DNA of 64,000 bases from Asterias amurensis (Eukaryota > Echinodermata > Asteroidea > Forcipulatida > Asteriidae): assembly GCF_032118995.1 (NCBI RefSeq), contig NC_092666.1, positions 8,258,501 through 8,322,500 of the forward strand, written 5' to 3'. The notes under the pieces were generated by a model. The model made no database searches and was not told where the DNA came from. It was given only the letters and a program-made list of their open reading frames with translations. The stretch's first letter is position 1. Every line of letters starts with the position of its first letter. Made by a program: the position numbers and the translations under genes. Below are positions 1 through 11,369 of the stretch, one piece after another.

Positions 1-307
1 ATTCTGTTGCAACTTTTTCCAGGTCCAGCTGCAGTATGACAGGACTATAAGTTGCAATCGATGTCTGTCCAGATTTATTTACTTTCACCAAGTCCCCAAG
101 TAAAGCAAAATATGTTATAACTTTTGTTTCAAATCCGGCAAAAAGAAATGAGAAGAATGTAGGATCTTAATATTCTTTTCATAAGTAATTTCTAACCACT
201 TGCATATGTACACTTTTTGTCTTGCCATTTTTGGCATGTGTTGCATTTCCACAGTATCTGGTCTCTCCTTGTTTATAAGTTTCCAATCACTAATCATCAC
301 CACTAAC
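1..307 (-). other. Intron 1 of the left paralogue, with one arm of a foldback element
   Basis: Bases 1-307 match 37277-37581 almost base for base. The first 60 bases are the right arm of the inverted-repeat element found whole at 37017-37325, so that element predates the duplication. The only open frame here (115-303, minus) lies in this intron and has no family resemblance. Confidence 0.7.
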
Positions 308-392
308 CTTTGCGTTTGGTTTGTTCTACTTCCTTTGTTCTGGTTGTCCTCACTGGACTCTCAGGAATCTTAGGGATCTCCGCCATTTTGAA
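308..392 (-). CDS. Exon 1 of a second ZU5/death-domain gene (5' end only, continues off the left edge)
   Basis: This exon has the same structure as exon 1 of the gene at 20509-37666. It has an acceptor after TTTTACCAG, six untranslated bases, ATG at 386 (minus strand), 26 codons plus one base, and donor GTTAGT at 307. The peptide begins MAEIPKIPESPVRTT and differs from the intact gene only at a few codons; for example R replaces G after the double T, and one Q becomes E. Flanks on both sides also match, so this is a paralogue of the same gene. The rest would lie left of base 1. Its upstream region lacks the block that carries the promoter-like motifs in the other copy (see 4150), so transcription is uncertain. 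A functional gene and a broken one cannot be told apart from one exon. Confidence 0.72.
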
Positions 393-597
393 CTGGTAAA
401 ACAAAATATAAAATAACTAATTGTTGGTTTAAGATGAAGAAGAACCGGCCCAAAATCAACCATCTGATTGAAATGAGTGATTTGAAGTTGTATGCATATA
501 TAGGGAAGGAGGCAGAAATACATTTTGGAGCAGTTTAAGGTTATAGAATACTTCAAAAAGAAATAACTACTGCCGATTATGACAAGACTGACATATT
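393..597. other. Intron 0 / 5' flank of the left paralogue, with an unoccupied TTAA site
   Basis: Homologous to 37667-38245 of the right copy, except that the 365-base element inserted there is absent. TTAA at 429-432 sits exactly where the right copy has the element flanked by two TTAA copies. Homology stops near 597, where left-copy-specific sequence begins. Confidence 0.75.
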
Positions 598-1201
598 AAC
601 TTGCCCTATATTAGCCCCATAAATCGGTCCAATCCACTCCATATCCTTGGCCCCAGCGCCTCTGATATCAAAATCTTTCGCTTTTTTGAAAAACCATCTG
701 AAACGATCTGCATCATGGAACTTACCGATCTAATGCTTCAGAAGTTGCAGATAGCCCTACACTTGGAATTGTTCAAATATGTATTACAGGTTTTGAGTAA
801 AAATCCAATTTTGAGTGTAAATTTTTTCAACTATACCGCTCTTATAGCGCTACACACTACTAATGCCGATTGTCCCCGACCGTGTGCGTATTTTTTTCAC
901 AGGACACGCGTGGATAATTATCTTCACACATTCAAAAAATACCCAATCCGTGCTTTGTGTACAAACATATGGACACGCGTCTGGGAACTATTCTTTGTAA
1001 GCGTATAAATTGTTTCCTGGAATCAGAAACCAATGACATTATTTCGCGATCATATTTACATTGACGTTGGACGCCATTCAGTTCAGCATTTACATGTACT
1101 ATCAGTACATGTAAAAGCAACAATCCATACGTTTTGTATTTGTATAAATGTGGAACCGTTGGCAGGGTGGAGGTGGGGGGGGGGGGGGGGCGGTCAGCTC
1201 G

Positions 1202-1480
1202 CCAGAGATTCTTCTTCAGTGACAAGTGACATATACATATAAAAATGCATAATTGAAATGTCGAAGTCTATTAAATGATTAAAACATGTATGGTAGGCCT
1301 ATTGTCTAATTGTCATGATTGTACTTGTAGGCTGTAAATACCAGAGATTCTTCTTCAGTGACAAGTGACATACACATATAAAAATGCATAATTGAAATGT
1401 CGAAGTCTATTAAATGATTAAAACATGTATGGTAGGCCTATTGTCTAATTGTCATGATTGTACTTGTAGGCTGTAAATAT
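1202..1480. repeat. Tandem duplication, two copies of a 139-base unit
   Basis: Units start at 1202 and 1341 with CCAGAGATTCTTCTTCAGTG and are nearly identical to the end, apart from a TATACATA versus TACACATA difference. A poly-G run (about 1176-1191) lies just upstream. The near identity implies a recent event. Confidence 0.85.
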
Positions 1481-1847
1481 CTGACAATTAAATAAAAAAA
1501 GGCTGGCTTGTCCCCCCCTTTCTAATTCAAGCTTGGGAAACAGACAATAAACCATTTACAAGCAATTTGTACGGCAGAGTTGGATTTGGTGTTTTAAAGC
1601 TTTGTATTTTTTCCCCGACAGATCACCAAGCACCATGGGACCCACGCAGGGAGATAACGCTGTCCAGCCTCGTTACTGAAGCAGTAGCGCTAATGGGGTG
1701 CATACACGTAGACCAATTTAAACTGAACAGTAAGATTAGGTTGTTGCATGGTTGGGAAAAATACAAGCACATAATTTTAAGCTGTTTTATTTTGTAATAA
1801 TCAATAATTGAAACAGTATATCCCTTGCATGGATTATAACACACAAC

Positions 1848-2196
1848 ACAATGTCCACAGACGTACATTAAACTTACACTGTTTGAAGATAATGATAATA
1901 CAAAGCTTCCCTTAAAGTATTAGTTGCTGAGGTGCTGTATAGTTTTTGAGAAATAAGTAAAACAATGTCATGAAAATAAGTTTTTAAAAGCTAAAATAAT
2001 TTTTGTCTCATGATCAGTGAGACGAAAATTATTTTCATGACATTGTTTTACTCGTTTCTCAAAAACTACAGCTCCTCAGCAACGAATAGTGTCAGGGAAG
2101 CTTTATATGATCATTATCTTCAAACTGTGTAAGTTTAGTGTAAATCTTTATACATTGTGTTTTTCGTTCTACAAAATGTACATTAGACCCTTTAAG
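1848..2196. mobile_element. Foldback element, family F1 (copy 1)
   Basis: A long imperfect inverted repeat. The left arm contains AATGTCCACAG, GATAATGATAATACAAAGC and GTAAAACAATGTCATGAAAA. The right arm is the reverse complement, down to CATTAGACCCTTTAAG. The centre is ATGATCAGTGAGACGAAAATT. Two further copies lie at 17395-17752 and 25955-26350. There is no coding capacity. Confidence 0.8.
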
Positions 2197-3410
2197 AAGG
2201 GAAAAAACAAGCCCAAAGTGTAAAAACTGAACTACACTTCCAGAGAGAGTAGCAATAATAATACTAAATTTCCAAAATAAAGTTAAATAACTAAATAAAT
2301 AAATTAAACATGCAACCATGTTCCATAATTAAATGTAAAGAGTGTTATTTATTTAATTACAAATGTGGCTTAACAACATATACCACCAAATGTGATTTGA
2401 GGTTTGAGACTGGAAGTATTTATAAAAGTAAATGGACATTACAAAATATTGCGTTATCCTCTGTGTTGTACAGTCACTCTGACTATTTGTATGAATGTGA
2501 AGGCCTCCATCAGCGCAAGTATTTTTTTCCGATGACAGGGAGGGGTCCCAACGACCATGTTTTGCGCTTGCATGCTGGGAAGTTATTTCATCTCTAACAT
2601 TGTCCAGGCTTAGGCTTATTCATAACGACATATAAACTCTTAATAAAAAGGGGAAACTGTTTTTAAAGAACACAACAAGTCTTTCTTTGGGGTTTTCACA
2701 GTACACATATTTCAGAATAAGATCATCTTTACTGACATAATCAAACTATTTATTAATGTTCTTACTAAAAATATAGATGAATGATTGCAGATACTTTTTT
2801 GGAAGAAGGGGACAGTTTTTAACATTATAAGAACCTTTAAATGGTGCATGAAGGCAATTTCCCTCTTTGTTCTCTCTTCTGTAAGTACCATACTTTTTTA
2901 ACATACTAAGTTTTTAACACAATTAGTGAGCGTTTTATTCATTTTCTTTTTAAATGTCATGCAAATGTGTAATCGGTTTTACTGTAATAGTCCCTTAATA
3001 TATAGGTGCAGACATTTTGTACAAATATTTTGTATAATATTGTGTTGTTAACCAGTTAACCAGTTGAACTGCATGTTATTTTGTTTAATTTTATTCTCTT
3101 GTTGAACAATTTCTTGATTAATGTTATTTTCTGTCTAAAGTATACCATCACACTGTTCACGTTGTTGTCTAGCGCTGAGCACTGAGGAAGATGATGAAAA
3201 AATAAATAATGGAACTATATTATGCATCTTTGTTTGTCTGTAACTTGCAGTCTCAAACGTCAACACTACAAATTAACTGACTCAGTCTGCCTTTACAAAC
3301 TGCCTTAGGCCTACGTGATTACATGGGAATATATTATTAGTTGAAAAAGGCATACCTGATCGATTGAAAAGAATGCAAATGTCCCATACTGATTATTTTT
3401 TTGTTAAGAA

Positions 3411-3690
3411 ACTGGACACTTTTGGTAATTGTCAAAGACCTGTCTTGTCACTTGGTGCATCTCAACATTACACAAAGTAAAAATCATGTGAAATTTTGAA
3501 CTCAATTAGTCGTCGAAGTTGCAAAATAATCATGAAAGAAAAAATACCATTGTCACACGTATTGTGTGCTTTCTGCTTGATTTCAGAACCTCAAAGTCGT
3601 GTATCTTTAAAAGTGGAAGATTACTTACCAACTAAGTTTTTATGCTATAAAATATTTTGAGTAACTACCAATAGTGTCCAGTACCTTTAA
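3411..3690 (+). mobile_element. TTAA-type short element, family M1 (internally shortened)
   Basis: Starts ACTGGACACTTTTGGTAATT and ends GTAACTACCAATAGTGTCCA followed by GTACCTTTAA. The middle hairpin (GATTTCGAGACCTCA...TGAGGTCTCGAAATC) of full-length copies is missing. The element lies in the left-copy-specific insertion. Confidence 0.8.
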
Positions 3691-4107
3691 TTAAGGTTAA
3701 CATATAAATAAGATTAAAAGACAATAATGAAGATTAAAAAAGAATAATCATGCTAACCCCCCCAAAAGGTAAACAAACATTCCAATGGTAAACAATTTAA
3801 AACACTCTCGCTGAAATTGACCAAGAAAACCTATACTAGAGTCACAATTTGGAGTTATTAGGGTTTGGGTACCTTTTTTTTTGACACTTCCACAAACTTA
3901 GAAAGTTTGAAGACGGTAAGTGATTGCGTTTTTCAAATTATTCCCGTACATCGTTTTGATTGCCCGCTTAGAAATTGCAGGCAATTTGGCTGCTTGCGCG
4001 TTGCTTCAAAATTGCCGCGTGTGACATCAAAGTTGCGTCAACAAAAGTTGCCTCAACGTTGCCAGAAAAAGAATTGCAAGCAACCTGGTTGCCAGTAAAT
4101 TGCCCCG

Positions 4108-4510
4108 TGTGACAAGGGCTTTATGGCTTAACTTCTTCAAATTTTGTCTAAGCTAACTCAGCTCGGGTAATAACACCCCCAACAATTTAGAAATATAAAA
4201 GAGAGGGATATTAAAGTGGGGAGAGCATAACGTAAGTTTTAGCAATACAAACACGTTACAATTGCCTCTGGTGATTTCAGAGAGGTCGGGGAGTAGCCTA
4301 CTCCCCGCTACTCCAAGTAGGCCTACCTAATTTTAATTAAAATCGATCAGTTGATCGCTGATCAGTTTCCCACACGCCGGAATCCTGACTAGAATGTTGC
4401 TTCTACATTACACGGCAATGGTTTGGCACAGGGTAACAATCGGAGTAGTTCCCATCACCCTAAAAGGACTTGGGTTTTTTTAATACAAAAAAGGAACGGA
4501 GTGGCACTCT
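4108..4510. other. Intergenic segment of the left module, with a 250-base deletion
   Basis: Matches 47355-47940 and 38335-38757 plus 43681-43830. At 4153 the sequence jumps from GCTAACTCAGCT directly to CGGGTAATAACACCC, skipping the block at 47399-47652 that contains the AAAATGGCGGCC and ACTTCCTG motifs and the presumed untranslated first exon of the minus-strand gene. Confidence 0.7.
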
Positions 4511-6509
4511 GAACCATAGGTTGGGTAATCAAAGTTGCAAGAGAACTATGAAAGAAAAACACCCTTGTTGCATTACTTTGTGTGCTTTCAGATGCATAAT
4601 AAAAGGCTTCAGCTGAAGTATTTTATTATTTTAAACACACACAGACCAGTTACCAGTTACAAATTATTTAGATACAAAAGTTACAAATTAAATTAAGTTT
4701 TCTTCGATTCAAAGACACAAATAAATGCGTCTGTCGCACCCCTTGTCACGTGTGCGTTGTAAATAATTGACTTTACCATATCAGGATCGAGACAATAGAC
4801 CGATTGCCCTACACAACGTCACGTGACCTGTAATTGGTATTAAACATCAACAAACACGGCCTACTGCATAATATCAACGGCGTTAAAAGACATGATTAGT
4901 GTTGCACACGATGTCATGTGTTGTGCACGGAAAGTGTGGTTTTACATTGCCCTCATTGTAATGATTTTTCTGCCAATATTTTTAATAAAAATCTCATGAA
5001 GAATGAGCTGCAAATCGCTTTATTTTCACCCTCAAATTATTTGATTAGAAGGGGTAGCTGTCAGCTAGAGTCGGACACCTTCACGATCTCCCTTGGCACA
5101 GCTCGACTTCACGCCGTGCGCAGCGCAAAATACACGGCGCGAGAGCTTGCTCTCAAACCCAAGTATACTAGTTTACGTATAGTCTATACTAACCATACTC
5201 TCAAAATAAACTTCTTTTGTAGTAGAATACTGGTAATATCAAACAGCGAATGTGATTTAAATCAATTTTACAACATGCAACTTTATAAAAAAAGGCTTCG
5301 TTTCTAGTTAAAATTGTTATTTATCGAAAATAAAGCCAATTAAGGTCCAACGGTATACGAGTCTTCCCATGCCTTTACTGTGTTGCTGTGTTTTTCTATA
5401 CCCATCTCTGGGGCCCAACTTCAGCTGCTTATAGGTCGATTTTGTGCTTAACGGGCGCACCTAGCAAATGTTTCATTTCATAAACTTGCTTAAAGTCATT
5501 GGACACATTCGGTAAACAGTATTGTCCAAAGCCCACACTTCGTGTATCACAGCTTATATAGAAAATAAAAAACCTGTGAAAATTTAGGCTCAATCAGTCA
5601 TCGGAGTCGGGGGGAAAAACGGGAAAACCCACCCTTGAATCCGCACGTTTCGCCGTGTCATGACATGTGTTTAAAATAAATCCGTAAATCTCGTTTCTAC
5701 GGCCACAGATCTACAGTCAAGACCCAAAAGCTGCATACACCTGTAGGACATCACTTCAATCTTCCTAATCACTCAAATTCTGACATAATTTTACAGGGCA
5801 CAGAGGCACTAGGCAACCACAGAGAGACTGTTCGTTTGAGTAGGGAGAAACTCTGGATTAGACGCCTCCAGACCATTCAACCCCTTGTAGTCCAGGCATT
5901 ATTTGATCGGACAAATTGCAACAGAAAGTATGTCAACTGTTTCATACTCAGAATTTTGTCCTCTATAACATATCAAAACTCTTAAGCAATCCGACTAGGG
6001 GGGGGGGGGGGGGGAAGTGTCGTGGCGGCCATTTTTTTCAAAATGGCCGCCCAAAAACAGAACAAGCTAAACCTGGCCACAAAAGAAAAATGGCCGCCAT
6101 AAAACAGATATTTTCAATAATCTTCGCTTCTAAACGACTTAAGGCTTTAATTTGAAGTGCTTGACATACATTTTCTGGGGCCAGGAATCCAATCGTACCT
6201 GTTTTAATAAGCTAAACCTGACCAAAAAGCATTATTCTGAGGATGTGTCAATTATTTTAATACACCAAACATATTGGCCAAAACCACCTAAATTAGGGTT
6301 CCTGTTAAAACAAACTGCATGCATTGTGAACGACGTATAAGTCACATTATTTTAGTCCTGCATGTAGTTACCATAGCCTCAGACTACCTAAGTCGATAGT
6401 TCAACAGAAACATTGGTCAATATTCCTCAAAAAATCTTTTCGTCATCACTTTCACATGCATCTTGGGTTGAGTTAGTACAAGCCGATCCTCTACAGTTGC
6501 CACATGCAT
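4485..6509. repeat. Direct tandem duplication, unit 1 of about 2.03 kb
   Basis: Begins TACAAAAAAGGAACGGAGTG and ends CCTCTACAGTTGCCACATGC. It is repeated with a few percent divergence at 6518-8652. It includes a degraded M1 element near 4520-4640 at the same site where 47975-48354 has a full one, and a C/G-rich palindromic CGGCCATTTT...AAAATGGCCG stretch near 6030. The end matches the C-terminal coding remnant of 8572-8957, so the duplicated unit already carried it. The frames at 4918-5307 and 5916-6340 are not preserved in unit 2, so I do not call them as genes. Confidence 0.85.
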
Positions 6510-6517
6510 TTTGAATA

Positions 6518-8652
6518 CAAAAAAGGAACGGAGTGGCACTCTGAACCATAGGTTGGGTAATCAAAGTGGCTAGAGAACTATGAAAGAAAAAAACCCTTGT
6601 TGCATTACTTTGTGTGCTTTCAGATGCATAATAAAAGGCTTCACCTGAAGTATTTTATTATTTTAAACACACACAGACAATATTACCAGTTACAAAATAT
6701 TTAGATACAAAAGTAACAAATTAAATTAAGTTTTCTTCGATTCAAAGACACAAATAAATGCGTCTGTCGCACCCCTTGTCACGTGTGCGTTGTAAATAAT
6801 TGACTTTACCATAAAAAAATCAGGATCGATACAATAGACCGATTGCCCTACACAACGTCACGTGGCCTGTAATTTGTATTAAACATCAACAAACACGGCC
6901 TACTGCATAATAACAACGGCGTTAAAAAGACATGATTAGTGTTGCAATTTTTTTTCTTCTTCAAAATCACTGAATAATATTCAGGAGTTTGTAACATGAG
7001 ACCAATGCCAGTATTGGTTAAACACAGTTCGACCAACTAGGAAATTCCACGAGAATGTTCACACGATGTCATGTGTTGTGCACGGAATGTGTGGTTTTAC
7101 ATTGCCCTCATTGTAATGACTTTGCTGCCAATATTTTCGATAAAAATCTCCTGAAGAATTAGCTGCAAATCGCCTTATTTTCACCTTCAAATTATTTGAT
7201 TAGAAGGGGTACCTGTCAGCTATAGTCGGACACCTTCACGATCTCCCTTGGCACAGCTCGACTTCACGCCGTGCGCAGCGCAAAATACACGGCGCGTGAG
7301 CTCGCTCAAACCCAAGTATACTAGTTTACGTATAGTCTATTCTTACTAACCATACTCTCAAAAGAAACCTCTTTTGTAGTAGAATACTGGTAATATCAAA
7401 CAGCGAATGTGATTTAAATCAATTTTACAACATGCAACTTTATAAAAAAGGGCTTCGTTTCTAGTTAAAAATTTTATTTATCGAAAATACAGCCGATTAT
7501 GGTCCAACGGTAAACGAGTCTTCCCATGTCTTTACTGTTAAGCAGTGTTTTTCTATACCCATCTCTGGGGCCCAACTTCAGCTGCTTAACGGGCGCACCT
7601 AGCAAATTTTTCATTTCATACACTCGCTTAAAGCCATTGGACACATTCGGTAAACAGTATTGTCCAAAGCCCTAACTTCGTGTATCACAGCTTATAGAAA
7701 ATAAAAAACCTGTGAAAATTTAGGCTCAATCAGTCATCGGAGTCGGGGGAAAAAAACGGCAAAACCCACCCTTGATTCCGCACGTTTCGCCGTGTCATGA
7801 CATGTGTTTAAAATAAATCCGTAAATCTCGTTTCTACGGCCACAGATCTACAGTCAAGACCCAAAAGCTGCATACACCTGTAGGACATCACTTCAATCTT
7901 CCTTATCACTCAAATTCTGACATAATTTTACAGGGCACAGAGGCACTAGGCAACCACAGAGAGACTGTTCGTTTGAGTAGGGAGAAACTCTGGATTAGAC
8001 GCCTCCAGACCATTCAACCCCTTGTAGTCCAGGCATTATTTGATCGGACAAATTGCAACAGAAAGTCTGTCAACTGTTTCATACTCAGAATTTTGTCCTC
8101 TATAGCATATCAAAACTCTTAAGCAATCCGAGTTGGGGGAAGTGTCATGGCGGCCATTTTTAAAAATGGCCGCCCAAAAACGGATTTTTTTTCCCAATAT
8201 CTCCGCTTCTAAATGACTTGGGGCTTTAATTTTAAGTGCTAAACATACATTTTCACTGACTAGGAATCAAATGAAACGTATTTCGTAAAGCTAAACCTGG
8301 CCACAAAAGAAAAATGGCCGCCATAAAACAGATATTTTCAATAATGTTTTAATAAGCTAAACCTGACCAAAAAGCATTATTCTGAGGATGTGTCAATTAT
8401 TTTAATACACCAAACATATTGGCCAAAACTATCTAAATTAGGGTACCTGTTAAAACAAACTGCATGCATTGTGAACGACGTATAAGTCACATTTTTTTAG
8501 TACTGCATGTAGTTACCATAGCCTCAGACTACCTAAGTCGATAGTTCAACAGAAGCATTGGTCAATATTCCTCAAAAAATCTTTTCGTCATCACTTTCAC
8601 ATGCATCTTGGGTTGAGTTAGTACAGGCCGATCCTCTACAGTTGCCACATGC
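6518..8652. repeat. Direct tandem duplication, unit 2
   Basis: Same content as 4485-6509, with two changes. There are about 115 extra bases near 6945-7055 (TTTTTTTTCTTCTTC through GAGAATGTTC), and the CGGCCATTTT palindrome region near 8150-8350 is arranged differently. The right end merges into the inverted-repeat element at 8024-9567. Confidence 0.85.
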
Positions 8653-8957
8653 AGCCGAGCATTCTATTTCACGCTTCTTGCATGTGCACTTTAGTCTGTT
8701 TGGCAGCTGCAGCGGATCATCTTGAGGAGCTCTTTCAGAGCTGGTGGCAAATCCGTCTGCACGGGCACAATTCCTCCATCGCGCCAACCCCAGTCACCTG
8801 GCAGGAGCTCATCAGCTGCAATGCCCTTCCACTGTTGGACCTGGTAGTAGACACGAAGGCCGTGGTGTTTTGCTGCTGCCGATGTTGGCGGTAGATTTTG
8901 GGGTTGCACATGAGAAGTGTTGGAGGCGACCTTCTGGCAGAACCGCTTGTGTAGCAC
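8572..8957 (-). pseudogene. Remnant of the cysteine-rich C-terminus of a transposon-type protein, frameshifted
   Basis: Two overlapping minus-strand frames together give a familiar C-terminal arrangement: a LRVYYQVQQWKG motif, a DWGWRDG motif, then I.VQTDLPPALKELLKMIRCSCQ, a frame change at about 8690, and CTCKKREIECSAACGNCRG followed by ACTNS and a short acidic tail. From memory, this YYQVQ.W / DWGW / CxC...C.ACG.CRG pattern recurs at the end of uncharacterised, probably transposon-borne proteins in invertebrate genomes; the host family is not certain. The frame change and the absence of upstream coding sequence mark it as dead. A 5'-truncated copy of the last residues occurs at 6430-6509. 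Confidence 0.6.
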
Positions 8958-9101
8958 TACGTTGTATGTAAATGTATGTTTAGCACTTAAAATTAAAGCC
9001 CTAAGTCATTTAGAAGTGGGGATATTAGGAAATATCGTTTTTTTTGGCGGCCACCATTTTGAAAAATGGCCGCCATGACACTTTTTTTCCACTCGGATTG
9101 C

Positions 9102-9455
9102 TTAAAGGAACACGTTGCCTTGGATCGGTCGAGTTGGTCTTTGAAAATCGTTCTGTAACCGACTGTTGTAAAATGTATATGGTTAGAAAGATATTGTAAA
9201 AGTAGAATACAATGATCTACACAATTTCTTTTTACCCTGTCGACTAACACGGTCGGCCATTTATGGGAGTCATAAATGGCCGACCGTGATGGTTCGCGAC
9301 GTAAAAAGAAAACCGTGCAGTTTCGAGTGATACTTGTGTGGATCATTATATTCTACTTTTAAAACATCTTTCTAACCATATGCATTTCATAACAAACGGT
9401 TTCAAACGCTTTTAATAGACCAACTAGTCCGATCCAAGGCAACGGGTTCCTTTAA
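9102..9455. mobile_element. TTAA-type foldback element, family M2 (copy 1)
   Basis: Flanked by TTAA at 9102-9105 and 9452-9455. Termini are AGGAACACGTTGCCTTGGAT and its inverse. Internally it has a palindrome built on ACGGTCGGCCATTTATG. The undisturbed target is visible in the opposite arm of the host element at 8119-8122, giving one TTAA without the insert. A second copy is at 16912-17234. Confidence 0.88.
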
Positions 9456-9569
9456 GAGTTTTGATAATGTTATAGAGGACAACATTCTGGGTATGCATTA
9501 GTTTACAGACTTTCTGTTGCAATTTGTCCGAGGTTTACCCGTTTTTGCATGAAATGCCTGGACATAAAC

Positions 9570-9960
9570 CTTTTGTTTTGCCGTATCCTTTTTCCCCACA
9601 GCCTTTTAGTCTGAGCCTCGTTCACTAATTAGTTACTTTTTCCCCACCTCCCCACCCTTGATATTGTCCTTTGTGTTTCCAGCCAGTCCCTACCCTTCAA
9701 CCCCCCTTTTGTCCCCCTATTCATTGTTTAGCCCTTGCTTTTTTCTGTATGCTTCCTAACCCCATTCATGTATTTCCACTTCACTGCTTATGTTTCACTT
9801 AGTTACCTGTTCATGTTTGTTGTGTTGTCATTTAGCCTTCGAGAAAGACTCTGCTAGGGTCGAAACGTCAGGCCATTAACTATTTTTTGCGTTTTCTCAA
9901 AAAGTAAAGCATTTCGTAAAAATAATATTTCAAGAGAAGTCTTTCACCATTACCTTCTGT
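9570..9960 (+). mobile_element. Retroelement-like 3' tail ending in a GGTCGAAACGTC motif
   Basis: A pyrimidine-rich stretch (CCTTTTTCCCCAC, CAACCCCCCTTTTG) is followed by GCCTTCGAGAAAGACTCTGC, TAGGGTCGAAACGTCAGGCC and ATTAACTATTTTTTGC. A diverged copy lies at 21720-21960. The GGTCGAAACGT ending resembles tails I know from Penelope-like elements, but no reverse transcriptase or GIY-YIG frame is present, so the class is a guess. Confidence 0.4.
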
Positions 9961-10019
9961 AAACGATGTAAGTTATTTGTATATCTGTGAACTTAAAAAA
10001 AAAATTCTGTTCCGAAAGT

Positions 10020-10482
10020 GTCCCATGGCTTTAAGTTTAAGCAAGGTTTTTTGCTTAAAGCGGTAAGCAAGCAAAAAGGGTACTTCTAATTAAAGTCTCT
10101 ATATTTTGTTTAGGGCCCGTAGGTGCAGCGAATTTGCGAAGTAAACGAGTGTCTAAAATGTCTCAGAAATGTTATATAAAGTATTTTCTTCTTGTTCACT
10201 CTCAAGGGGCGCTTTGAACCATTACAACTATTACATGTCAGACAGAGAAGGTGATTATTTTTTTTTAATCGCCACTCTGCATTTATGTCGCCCGCCATTT
10301 TGTCAGCACCTTCTTCTTTTTTACTTAAGCAAACGATCTAAAATATTGCGTGCGCAGTTTGTTTACGTGCTTCAGCTAGCAACCGCTCGTGAAACAGGTT
10401 TTTGCTTAAGCAATTTTGCTTGCTACGTTATTGCAAAAATAAGTTGCTTACCGTTAAGCAGCTCTAAAACATTGGGCCCAGG
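10020..10482. mobile_element. GCTTAAGCA inverted-repeat element, family M3 (degraded copy)
   Basis: Clusters of TTGCTTAAG / CTTAAGCAA words at both sides (10036-10075, 10395-10465), and the end word TAAGCAGCTCTAAAACATTGGGCCC, match the better copy at 45668-45912. The open frames at 10110-10570 lie inside this repeat. Confidence 0.55.
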
Positions 10483-10524
10483 TCACGCCATTGGTAGCGT
10501 AAGCCTATTTAATTCAACAACAGA

Positions 10525-11299
10525 GCAGCAAATAGCAAACTGCCGAAGCGTATCTGGTTTTATAAGCTAAAAGGAAACTATGCGGTTTCAGTTCTCAGGT
10601 CATTTTCTGTTGCTGAAAATCAAAATATCGAGGTAATAAAAAACACATTAAAGGTTTAAGACGACACAGAGCTCAAAGAAATCAGCTAGAACAATTTTGT
10701 TCAATAAGTTACATCTAAAAACAAGGAAAAAATAACTAGATAGTGTAAAAAACAAACACTGTCTTCTCTTCTTATACATTATATTTATATACACAACAAA
10801 CCTGCTTATCAAATTGGGCCGTGCATGATTGTCGTTCGTTTATCAAAGGCAGAAATTTGGAAGGATAACTTTCCGTATCCCGCCACCACTTTTTCACTCA
10901 TTTTTACAAAAAGGGATATCTCATTGAGGTAAGATACAATATTATTTCATATCGAATGAAAAAGTGGTGGCGTGGTACGGACACTTTTATATGGAACTTG
11001 AATTATCAAAGGCAGATAATGATTCAGGTTTCCATATTTAAAAACAAAACGACAATAATTGCACGGCCCAGTTTGATTACGCCATGTAAGCAGATTTGTT
11101 GTGTTTACAGTGCGACCTTTAAAACAATTTATATTATGTCCTAGACACTGCTAGTGCTGACCTTATTTTATTGTGTAGTCGTACAATATTGATGCTTGTG
11201 ACCTACTCGATCAATGAGCTCCACTGCCCGCTCGCCTGGTCCTTCCTCTATACTGTACCAAGTTATGAACTAATGTAAACAATCCATCCGATGGTGGTT
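10525..11299. other. Transporter upstream region, left module
   Basis: Matches 44075-45330 and 48535-49880 in order (AGCAAACTG.CGAAGCGTATC, GAGCTCAAAGAAATCA.CTAG, AAATACTAGATAG equivalents). It lacks the GGGTGCGTTCGATTAGC elements that occupy both right copies. Contains a foldback at 10868-10985. Confidence 0.65.
10868..10985. mobile_element. Short foldback element, CCACCACTTTTTCA arms (copy 1)
   Basis: ACTTTCCGTATCCCGCCACC is followed by the inverse ending GGTGGCGTGGTACGG, with CATTTTTACAAAAAGG in the centre. The equivalent element is at 45466-45598. In the third copy of this region (near 49990-50010) the element is absent. Confidence 0.7.
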
Positions 11300-11369
11300 C
11301 TGATGAGGTCATGTAGTACAACGTAACGTCAATGAATGCGCAGTATCTGGCGGACTAGGAAACTGCAAG
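11300..11369 (+). other. Probable untranslated first exon of the broken transporter copy
   Basis: The block ACGTAACGTCAATGAATGCG through GGAAACTGCAAG ends at a strong donor, GTAAGT (11370). It is conserved at 45330-45407 and 49880-49950, where it also ends at GTAAGT, upstream of the transporter coding exon. It has no start codon in a usable frame. The 5' boundary is unknown. Confidence 0.5.

Larger units (their letters stand above)
598..4107. other. Insertion of about 3.5 kb specific to the left module; no gene recognised
   Basis: The right modules run straight through this point, whereas the left copy has 3.5 kb of repeats: a 139-base tandem duplication, a foldback element, a TTAA-type element, and at 3960-4110 a G/C-rich stretch with iterated TTGCC/GTTGC words. 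Open frames at 601-1008 and 3865-4098 have no domain, no conserved partner elsewhere in the window and no splice support. I call nothing between 2200 and 3400. Confidence 0.6.
8024..9567. mobile_element. Long inverted-repeat element with a captured coding remnant and a nested TTAA element
   Basis: The left arm (about 8024-8225) reads TAGTCCAGGCATTATTTGAT, CGGACAAATTGCAACAGAAA, ATCAAAACTCTTAAGCAATC and AAAAATGGCCGCC. The right arm (about 8985-9567) is its reverse complement, interrupted at 9102-9455 by a TTAA element. The loop carries 8572-8957, a protein remnant. The outer ends resemble the smaller foldback at 37017-37325 and part of 5880-6060, so one family contributes several insertions here. 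No complete transposase is present. Confidence 0.75.

Noticed and set aside
601..1008. 135-codon plus-strand frame in the left insertion
   Set aside because: Has no ATG-supported start context, no domain and no counterpart elsewhere; it overlaps an opposite frame of similar length.
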